From Microcella sp. (GTDB lineage: Bacteria; Actinomycetota; Actinomycetes; Actinomycetales; Microbacteriaceae), in assembly GCF_019739195.1 (NCBI RefSeq), contig NZ_JAHHDS010000003.1, positions 2,294,001-2,358,000 on the forward strand: a stretch of 64,000 nucleotides of DNA. Reading direction: 5' to 3'. Made by a program: the position numbers and the translations under genes. The notes under the pieces were generated by a model. That model saw nothing but the letters and a program-made list of their open reading frames with translations. It was not told where the DNA came from and did not search any database. Positions 58,213 through 64,000 of this stretch are shown piece by piece. Within the stretch, counting starts at the first letter, position 1. Every line of letters starts with the position of its first letter.

Positions 58213-59744
58213 AGCTCGCCCTGCTCGCCTCGGCCTTCCGCCCTGGAGTCGCACTCGCCCGCACGATCGGTGTGCTGCTGCTCGCCGGATCGGTCGGCAC
58301 TGGTCTCATCTGGCTCTCGACGCAGGTCGATGTGTCGCTCGAGACCCATCGCGCCGCCCTCGTGATCGTCGCGACGGCGGTGTCGATCGGTATCGCCGTG
58401 GCGCCGCTCAGTGCCGGGCTCGGATCAGCGCTCGAACCGCGGCGCTTCGCCGCCTTCCCGATCGCCCCGCGAGAGCTGGCGCTCGCACTCGGAGCCGCGG
58501 CCGCCATCGGCCTGCCTGCCGTACTCGCCGCCCTGCTCGGAATCTCTCTCGAGCGCGCCTGGGCCGGTGAAACGGCGGCGGTGGCCGCGGTCGTCGCCGC
58601 GGTGCTCGGTGCTATCTCGATCGTCATCGTGTCGCAATACCTGGTCGTCGTGGGCGACCAGCTCTCGGTGTCGACCGCGGCGCGTCGCACGGTCACCGCC
58701 ATCGCTCGCACCGTGATCGTCGTCGCCCTCGCGAGTGCGATCGTGACTGTCGCCGTCGTGGTCGTCGACTCGAGCGACAGCGCGGCGCAGCAGCTCGTGG
58801 CGACGGCTGGCGTGCTCGCCCACACTCCGATGGGCATGCTGTGGGCGGCGCCGGGCAGCGAGCTCGCGCCAATGGCGGCTCGCCTTGTCGCGGGCGTCGT
58901 CATGGTGGTGGTGCTCGCGCTCGGCTGGGGAGTCATCGTTGCTCGCCTGCTCGAGTCGCCGCAACGCGCGCGAGCCGATGCCCCGAGGTCGAGCCTCGGC
59001 TGGTTCGATCTCGTGCCGGCGACTCCCTCTGGGGTCATCGCTGCTCGCAGCCTGCTCTACTGGACTCGCGATCCGCGCTACCGCTTCGTGCTGCTCGGCC
59101 TTCCCCTCGCTCCCGTCATCATGATGCTGGCTTTCGCCGTGGCGGGAGCGCCTCTGCCCCCGCTGTGGCTTCTGCCGCTGCCGGTGCTCGCGCTCTTCCT
59201 CGGATGGTTCAGCCACAACGATGTCGCCTACGACCACAGTGCGATCTGGCTGCACGTCGCCGCGTCGTTCCGGGGCTCGTCCGACCGTTGGGGCCGCGCC
59301 GTGCCGCCCCTGCTGCTCGGCGTGCCGATCATCCTCGCCCTATCGCCGCTGCTCGCCGTCTGGTCGGGTGTCGACGAGGTGCTGCCGGCGCTCATCGGCA
59401 CGAGCATCGGTCTGCTGCTCACGGGCCTCGGCATCTCAAGCGTCTCGTCGGCGATCGGCGCATACCCCGCCGCGCGGCCCGGCGCCGGGCCGTTCGACCA
59501 GCCACCGAGCCTCGAGGCCCGCGCCGGCTGGAGTCAGGCGCTGTCGCTACTCGCCATCATCGCTTTCATGGCTCCCACCCTGCTGCTGGTGTGGTGGGGG
59601 TTCAGCGATGCCCAGTGGTTCACGGTGGCAGGCATCGCGGGCATCGCGACCGGCGTCGGCATGCTCGTGCTCGGCATCGCCGCTGGCGGGCGCGCGTTTC
59701 GACGTCGAGCGCCCGAACTGCTTGACCTCATGCTGCGCACCTGA
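58188..59744 (+). CDS. ABC-2-type exporter permease
   Basis: Membrane protein of 518 residues with about 12 hydrophobic segments in two groups, a length usual for fused ABC-2 permeases. GTG 58188 follows GGAGG and lies inside the end of the ATPase gene, so the pair is coupled. SHNDVAYDHSAIWLHVAASF is a recognisable family loop. Substrate unknown. Confidence 0.85.
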   Translation: MVDHVLRLKLALLASAFRPGVALARTIGVLLLAGSVGTGLIWLSTQVDVSLETHRAALVIVATAVSIGIAVAPLSAGLGSALEPRRFAAFPIAPRELALALGAAAAIGLPAVLAALLGISLERAWAGETAAVAAVVAAVLGAISIVIVSQYLVVVGDQLSVSTAARRTVTAIARTVIVVALASAIVTVAVVVVDSSDSAAQQLVATAGVLAHTPMGMLWAAPGSELAPMAARLVAGVVMVVVLALGWGVIVARLLESPQRARADAPRSSLGWFDLVPATPSGVIAARSLLYWTRDPRYRFVLLGLPLAPVIMMLAFAVAGAPLPPLWLLPLPVLALFLGWFSHNDVAYDHSAIWLHVAASFRGSSDRWGRAVPPLLLGVPIILALSPLLAVWSGVDEVLPALIGTSIGLLLTGLGISSVSSAIGAYPAARPGAGPFDQPPSLEARAGWSQALSLLAIIAFMAPTLLLVWWGFSDAQWFTVAGIAGIATGVGMLVLGIAAGGRAFRRRAPELLDLMLRT

Positions 59745-59809
59745 GGCGGGCGCGCGGCTGCGGCGCAGCATCCGGAGTCCTGCGAAGCGACCGGTCGTAG
59801 ACTGGCCGC

Positions 59810-60088
59810 ATGGCGACACTGGACGAACCGGGCGGTGCGGGGCAGGGCGGCGGCACCGATGTGCTCGACCGCGAGCTCGAGAAGCTGCTCAACGAAGAGC
59901 AGCTCGAAGACGGCGACCACGAACGCTTCTCGCACTACGTGCCCAAGAACAAGATCATCGAGAGCGCCCTCACGGGTAAGCCCGTGCGCGCCCTGTGCGG
60001 CAAGAAGTGGACTCCGGGGCGCGACCCCGAGAAGTTTCCGATTTGCCCCGACTGCAAGAAGATCTACGAGCGCATGCGCGACGAGTAA
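59810..60088 (+). CDS. DUF3039 family small protein
   Basis: Protein of 92 residues: HERFSHYVPKNKIIESALTGKPVRALCGKKW and FPICPDCKKIYE are the DUF3039 hallmark, with Cys residues that could bind zinc. The ATG at 59810 is 7 nt behind TAGACT, so probably leaderless. The family is confined to Actinobacteria and uncharacterised. Confidence 0.93.
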   Translation: MATLDEPGGAGQGGGTDVLDRELEKLLNEEQLEDGDHERFSHYVPKNKIIESALTGKPVRALCGKKWTPGRDPEKFPICPDCKKIYERMRDE

Positions 60089-60101
60089 CCCGCTGTCCTT
60101 C

Positions 60102-60163
60102 CCCAGATCTGGGGCAAACGGGCGCTTCTCCCTCACAGTTCAACTGTTTTTAGGTGAATCTGA
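60102..60163. repeat. degenerate AGATCT-family palindromic repeat
   Basis: The left arm CCCAGATCTGGGGCAAAC...GCGC (60102-60125) matches the copies at 3230-3410; after a 15-nt loop the right arm is decayed. The gap holds no gene. Confidence 0.6.
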
Positions 60164-60217
60164 CCGATTTCGAACGGCCAGGGCTCTCAACTCGTCGTTA
60201 GCGAGATCCTCTCGGGC

Positions 60218-61192
60218 ATGTCCCGTGCTCCCAGCCAACTCCCGCTCGCGGTTCACGGTGAGGTGCTCTCCACCGCCGAAGCCCGCCGACTCGGAGTGCT
60301 GCCGGATCGACAGCGGCGCGCGGATGTCCTCCATCCGTTCCACGGGGTCGCCGCCTTCTGCGCCCCGCTCGAGACGCTTGCCGACCGCGCGTGGGCCTAT
60401 GCGCAGGTCATGTCGCAGCTCGCGTGGTTCTCGAACACGACTGCCGCGGCGCTTCGGGGGCTGCCGCTTCCGTCCGCGCTCGAGCAAGGCCCCCTGCACG
60501 TCACGGTCCCTCGCGGCGCCCACACGCCTCGCGCGACGGGCGTCATCGGTCACCAGCGCGATCTCGCCGATCCCACCTTCGAGCAGTTGCTGCTGCCTTG
60601 CTCAACAGGTGAGCTCGTGCCTTTGCGGGTGGCGACCATCGGCACGACGCTGCTCACCGCGGCGACCGATCTCGGGTTGCCCGATCTCGTCGCCCTCGTT
60701 GACGCGGCGCGATTCGCAGACGACCTTTCCGCACTCGCCGAAATCGAACGGATGCTCGCGCGCAGCTCGCGACGCGCCGGGGCTGCGGCACTTCGCCGTG
60801 CAACTGCTCTCTCGCGAGCCGGCGTGCGCTCCCGACCAGAATCGCACCTGAGATTGCTGCTCACGCGCGCCGGCTTGCCCGAGCCGGAGGTAGCGCCCGA
60901 GGTTTCGACGCCGATCGGTCCGCTCCACCCCGATCTCGCCTGGCCCTCCTATCGGGTGCTGGTCGAGTATGAGGGCGACGGACATCGCACCAACCCTCGA
61001 GTGTTCGCGCGTGATTTGAGTCGCTTCGACGCATTCGCCGATGCCGAGTGGAGCGCGATCCGGTGCACGCGGGAGGAGTTGTACTCAGACCCCAGCCGAG
61101 TGCTCGGCTCGGCGGCGCGGCGCTTGCGCGCGCGTGGCTGGCGTACGCGGTCGCGACTCAGGTCGAGCATCCCACCCCTGGCGAAGCCGTGA
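60218..61192 (+). CDS. DUF559/VSR-like nuclease-fold protein
   Basis: Protein of 324 residues. The N-terminal half resembles type IV toxin-antitoxin AbiEi-like winged-helix proteins (GVAAFCAP, TAAALRGLPLP, HVTVPRG). The C-terminal half is a PD-(D/E)xK-like nuclease of the DUF559/VSR kind: RPESHLRLLL, LHPDLAWPSYRVLVEYEGDGHR, with Glu, Asp and Glu in place (His/Arg rather than Lys after). The ATG at 60218 is the first reasonable start. Many Microbacteriaceae carry several such proteins; function is unproven. It lies between two repeat copies. Confidence 0.85.
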   Translation: MSRAPSQLPLAVHGEVLSTAEARRLGVLPDRQRRADVLHPFHGVAAFCAPLETLADRAWAYAQVMSQLAWFSNTTAAALRGLPLPSALEQGPLHVTVPRGAHTPRATGVIGHQRDLADPTFEQLLLPCSTGELVPLRVATIGTTLLTAATDLGLPDLVALVDAARFADDLSALAEIERMLARSSRRAGAAALRRATALSRAGVRSRPESHLRLLLTRAGLPEPEVAPEVSTPIGPLHPDLAWPSYRVLVEYEGDGHRTNPRVFARDLSRFDAFADAEWSAIRCTREELYSDPSRVLGSAARRLRARGWRTRSRLRSSIPPLAKP

Positions 61193-61264
61193 GTACGCGC
61201 GCGCTGCGCTCGCCCCGAGTGCTGGCCTTGCTCGCCCCAGCCGACGCAGTGGGTCCCAGATTCG

Positions 61265-61315
61265 CCCCAGATCGGCGATACTCCTGCCGCGATGCGCCTG
61301 TTTGCCCCAGATCTG
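61265..61315. repeat. degenerate AGATCT-family palindromic repeat
   Basis: The right arm GCGCCTGTTTGCCCCAGATC (61294-61313) matches the copies at 3268 and 3387; the left arm CCCCAGATCGGCGA (61265-61278) is shortened. Confidence 0.6.
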
Positions 61316-61356
61316 ACGCAGGTCGCGTGAGGGGTGCGCGCAACTAGGCTGGAGGC

Positions 61357-62226
61357 ATGGCTGAGGGGTGGAGACTCGGGGGAGCACTCAAAGGGCTGTT
61401 CACGAGCCCGACGATCGACGACGACACCTGGGACGACCTCGAGACCGCTCTGCTCGGCGCCGACTTCGGCCCCGACATCACCGAGGCGCTGCTCGACGAG
61501 CTGCGGGCAAAGGTCGCCAAGTACAAGACGACCGACCCGCGCGACCTCAAGCGCATGCTGCGCGAGTCTCTCGAAGAGCGCCTCGCGGCCCACGACCCGA
61601 CTTTGACGCTCAGCAATCGGCCCGCGGTCGTGCTCGTGGTGGGCGTCAACGGCGTCGGCAAGACCACCACGATCGGCAAGTTCGCAAAATTCTTGACCGG
61701 ATACGGGCGCTCCGTCGTCGTCGGCGCGGCCGACACGTTCCGCGCCGCGGCGGTCGACCAGCTCGCGACCTGGGCCGAGCGCGCGGGCGCGCAGGTCGTA
61801 CGCCCGCAGCACCAGGGACAAGACCCCGCGAGCGTCGCCTACCAGACGGTGCAGTTCGCCATCGACAACAACGTCGACATCGCCATCGTCGACACGGCCG
61901 GCCGCCTGCAGACAAAGTCGGGCCTCATGGACGAGCTCGGCAAGGTCACGCGCGTCATCGAGAAGCTCGCTCCGATCGCTGAAGTGCTGCTCGTACTCGA
62001 CGGCACGACGGGCCAGAACGGCCTCGCGCAGGCCGAGGCGTTCATCGAGAGCGCGGGGGTCACCGGGCTCGTCGTGACGAAGCTCGACGGCTCGGCCAAG
62101 GGCGGCTTCGTGCTGCGCGTGCAGCAGCAGACGGGCATCCCAATCAAGCTCATCGGGCAGGGCGAGGGCATCGGCGACCTGACGGGCTTCACGCCCCACG
62201 TCTTCGCAGCGAGCCTGGTGCCCTGA
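61357..62226 (+). CDS. ftsY: signal recognition particle receptor FtsY
   Basis: SRP receptor GTPase of 289 residues, NG domains only; the acidic A domain of E. coli FtsY is absent, as in many actinobacteria. G motifs: GVNGVGKTTTIGKFA (G1), DTFRAAAVDQL (G2), DTAGRLQT (G3), TKLDGSAKGG (G4) and GQGEGIGDLTGF (G5). It docks ribosome-SRP complexes at the membrane for co-translational insertion. TAGGCT sits 8-13 nt before the ATG. Essential in most bacteria. Confidence 0.97.
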   Translation: MAEGWRLGGALKGLFTSPTIDDDTWDDLETALLGADFGPDITEALLDELRAKVAKYKTTDPRDLKRMLRESLEERLAAHDPTLTLSNRPAVVLVVGVNGVGKTTTIGKFAKFLTGYGRSVVVGAADTFRAAAVDQLATWAERAGAQVVRPQHQGQDPASVAYQTVQFAIDNNVDIAIVDTAGRLQTKSGLMDELGKVTRVIEKLAPIAEVLLVLDGTTGQNGLAQAEAFIESAGVTGLVVTKLDGSAKGGFVLRVQQQTGIPIKLIGQGEGIGDLTGFTPHVFAASLVP

Positions 62227-62283
62227 CCTACACCGCCGTCGATGCACGACCCGCGTCTGTCAGCTCTCACCCCCGAGGGAGCG

Positions 62284-62299
62284 ATACCCTGAGGGGTAT
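62284..62299. promoter_or_regulatory. CsoR-like copper operator overlapping start codon
   Basis: ATACCC-TGAG-GGGTAT, a perfect inverted repeat covering the TACCCT -10 box and the ATG of the next gene. CsoR/RicR operators have this GC-rich TACCC...GGGTA form. The downstream PCu(A)C protein supports copper control. The regulator gene is not in the window. Confidence 0.6.
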
Positions 62300-62882
62300 G
62301 AACCCCCGGGCCGCGCGACTGCTGCGGGCCACCGCCGTGACTGTCTCGGCTGTCGCTCTCGCGTCGGCTGCGCATATGGCGGCGGGCGGCGCCGCGCCGG
62401 GTCTCATCGGCCTCGTCACGGCTATCGTGCTGGGCTCAATGCTCGGCACGGCTCTGCTGTCGAACGGACGCCTCACCCCCTGGCGAACGGCGGCGACCAT
62501 CGCGGGAGGCCAGCTCGTCTTCCATACGGTCTTCACGTGGGGTGGCACCGCAATAGTGCCGGTGGATCCTCACCTCCACGCCGCTGTGACCGTGGCATCA
62601 GCGGATGCTCTGCACGCGCACGGCGCCGAGACCATGCTTCTCGCCCACGTGGTCGCAGGGCTGCTCGCCCTCGTCGTGCTTCTCGTCGAGCAGCGAGTCG
62701 TCGACGGCCTGGTAGCCCTGACCGCGCGCGTGCTGCGCAGGCTGCGTCCGTTCGTGAGCACTCCGGTTCGCGCCGTGCGCGCCGCAGCGCCGCTCGACCG
62801 TGACGCGGTGCGCCCCCGCGGGCGTTCGAGTCTTCCGCCGCCGCTACGACGCGGGCCCCCTGCTCTGATCTCGTTCGGCTGA
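62298..62882 (+). CDS. His-containing integral membrane protein
   Basis: Protein of 194 residues with five hydrophobic helices. A periplasm-facing loop has HLHAAVTVASADALHAHGAETMLLAHVV, rich in His and able to bind metal, and an arginine-rich tail follows. No firm family. ATG 62298 is 8 nt after TACCCT, leaderless, and sits inside a CsoR-like operator. Upstream of a copper chaperone gene, it probably takes part in copper handling; that is inference. Confidence 0.75.
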   Translation: MNPRAARLLRATAVTVSAVALASAAHMAAGGAAPGLIGLVTAIVLGSMLGTALLSNGRLTPWRTAATIAGGQLVFHTVFTWGGTAIVPVDPHLHAAVTVASADALHAHGAETMLLAHVVAGLLALVVLLVEQRVVDGLVALTARVLRRLRPFVSTPVRAVRAAAPLDRDAVRPRGRSSLPPPLRRGPPALISFG

Positions 62883-62912
62883 TCACGCCGCGGCGTCTGC
62901 CGCTCTGCGTTG

Positions 62913-62938
62913 TCGAGGCGCCCTCGCGCGCCTCGACC
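62913..62938. terminator. 10-bp stem-loop between membrane protein and copper chaperone genes
   Basis: GTCGAGGCGC pairs with GCGCCTCGAC around CCTCGC; no T-run. It could be a partial terminator in the operon. Confidence 0.45.
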
Positions 62939-63028
62939 TCCCCCGTGTGCCCGCACGGCACGGGAGCCGTCCGCCTGCCCACCGCAGCACGGACCACCTG
63001 ATTGAGCATCTCAGCAAGGAGTAAGTCC

Positions 63029-63595
63029 ATGACCTTCACCACGACCACCAGCACCGCCATCACTCGCCGTACGCGACGCCGCACGAGCGTGGCCGGCGGC
63101 CTCGCCCTCGCAACTGCGCTGGCGCTCACCGCGTGCGCCGGCGCTCCTGTCGATGGCGCCTCCCCCTCCGCCGAGGTCACGTCGACGGCCGCCGAATCGA
63201 TCCAGGTCGTCGACGGCTGGGTCAAAGCCGTCGACGAGGGCATGACCGCCGCCTTCGGTGTGCTCGAGAACGCGGGCGACGCCGACGTCACGCTGATCGC
63301 CGCGAGTGCCGACGTCTCACCCATGATCGAGCTGCACGAGGTCGTCATGAGCGACGGCGTCATGGTCATGCAGCAGAAGCAGGGTGGCATCGTCGTCGCG
63401 GCGGGCAGCCGTCACGAGCTCGCCCCCGGAAACGATCACCTCATGATGATGGGTGTCGCCGAGCCGCTGATGCCCGGCGACGAGGTCGTCATCACGCTCG
63501 AGTTCTCTGACGGCTCGGTTCTCGAGCACGCGTTCACGGTCAAAGAGTTCACGGGCGCCGACGAGCAATACGTGGGCGACACGGAAGACGAGTAG
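63029..63595 (+). CDS. PCu(A)C-type copper chaperone lipoprotein
   Basis: Exported lipoprotein of 188 residues with lipobox ALTAC. The domain has VVDGWVKAVDEGMTAAFGVLEN, IELHEVVMSDGVMVM, GSRHELAPGNDHLMMMGV: His and Met spaced as the HM...M...HxM copper(I) motif. It delivers copper to exported enzymes. ATG 63029 has AAGGAG; a TTG at 63002 is less likely. It ends 4 nt before a DyP peroxidase gene and follows a CsoR-like operator gene. Confidence 0.93.
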   Translation: MTFTTTTSTAITRRTRRRTSVAGGLALATALALTACAGAPVDGASPSAEVTSTAAESIQVVDGWVKAVDEGMTAAFGVLENAGDADVTLIAASADVSPMIELHEVVMSDGVMVMQQKQGGIVVAAGSRHELAPGNDHLMMMGVAEPLMPGDEVVITLEFSDGSVLEHAFTVKEFTGADEQYVGDTEDE

Positions 63596-63599
63596 AGCG

Positions 63600-64000
63600 A
63601 TGCCCGCGCACTCGTCAGCGGCATCCGATGCCGCGACCAGTAACGATGCGGGCGTGAGTCGGCGGCGCCTCCTCCTCGGTGGCGCCGCTGGCCTCGGCGC
63701 TGCCGGGCTGGGAGCCGTCGGGGGCTACGCGCTCGGTCCCGCGCCCGCCCCTGATGCTCCGGTCACACCGCTCGAGACCCCGTCTGAGGTCGGCTCGCTC
63801 ACCATTCCCTTTCACGGTCGGCACCAAGCGGGCATCGAGCTCGAGCCTCAGGCCCACAGCTCGATGATCGCCTTCGATCTGACGCCGAGCGCCGATCGAG
63901 ACGGCATTCGACGGATGCTCCGCCTCATCACGAGCGACGCCGAGCGATTGACGGCGGGGCGACCGGCGCTCGCCGATACCGAGCCCGAGCTGGCCCTCAC
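63600..64000 (+). CDS. Dyp-type peroxidase, N-terminus only
   Basis: First 133 residues of a Tat-exported dye-decolourising peroxidase (EfeB/deferrochelatase group). The twin-arginine signal is VSRRRLLLGGAAGLGAAGL, followed by TIPFHGRHQAGIELEPQAHSSMIAFDL, the family start. These haem enzymes act outside the membrane on peroxide or haem. It starts 4 nt after the copper chaperone stop, so the two share an operon. The catalytic Asp and haem His lie beyond the window. Confidence 0.9.
   Translation, partial: MPAHSSAASDAATSNDAGVSRRRLLLGGAAGLGAAGLGAVGGYALGPAPAPDAPVTPLETPSEVGSLTIPFHGRHQAGIELEPQAHSSMIAFDLTPSADRDGIRRMLRLITSDAERLTAGRPALADTEPELAL

Overview
The window is a high-GC chromosomal segment of an actinobacterium, most likely Microbacteriaceae. 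Supporting signs are strong G/C bias at third codon positions, many GTG starts, many starts placed 6-9 nt behind a TANNNT -10 box (probable leaderless mRNAs), LAETG-type surface proteins, a DUF3039 protein, and a block with gene content like the mycobacterial nudC-uvrD2-Rv3196-Rv3195-Rv3194c-Rv3193c region. The block assignment comes from memory of that locus, not from an alignment.

Layout. (1) 1-9765: a catabolic cluster around a MarR regulator: aldehyde dehydrogenase (cut by the window edge), P450, class I amidotransferase, glutamine-synthetase-like ligase, acetoacetate decarboxylase-like protein, APC permease, small HTH protein and PuuD-like hydrolase. Five 16-nt inverted repeats (CGTTNN-N4-CGAANN) sit in its promoters and suggest one regulon. 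The gene set fits uptake, gamma-glutamylation, oxidation and deglutamylation of an amine. (2) 9939-11165: a nidogen-like LAETG surface protein. (3) 11237-22397: pseudokinase-like protein, NudC without its zinc cysteines, UvrD-family helicase, E1/TOMM-like protein, DUF2342 protein, PDZ-Lon protease, UPF0182 protein, methyltransferase. (4) 22525-25325: SGNH-GAF fusion and an initiator tRNA whose 3' end carries a 1.3-kb IS481-family insertion flanked by 16-bp direct repeats. (5) 25656-30041: two-component pair, second LAETG protein, and a heliorhodopsin with the retinal lysine and counterion glutamate in place. (6) 30171-33869: truncated membrane protein, ribokinase, DoxX, nitrilase-family hydrolase, aminotransferase.

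(7) 34106-45022: a compact cyclic-di-GMP island. A PAS hybrid kinase, response regulator, GGDEF protein, sulfite-oxidase-fold lipoprotein and membrane EAL protein are joined by overlapping or nearly abutting frames. They converge on a cellulose-synthase-like glycosyltransferase with two C-terminal PilZ-like segments. Neighbouring control DNA holds palindromes shared with the other two-component operon and a motif shared with the first LAETG gene. (8) 45019-48636: TetR regulator, lipoprotein/PKD pair, HtrA-type protease. (9) 48680-57134: a glycerol-phosphate polymer locus: GT2, a tandem and a single CDP-glycerol transferase on either side of a symmetric divergent promoter, TagGH-like exporter, nucleotidyltransferase. 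(10) 57316-62226: ABC exporter, DUF3039 protein, DUF559-type nuclease, FtsY. (11) 62284-64000: a CsoR-like operator, His-rich membrane protein, PCu(A)C copper chaperone and the start of a Tat-exported DyP peroxidase.

A dispersed palindromic repeat family (core CCAGATCTGG, arms ending in GCGC) occupies the gaps at 3230-3410, 60102-60163 and 61265-61315.
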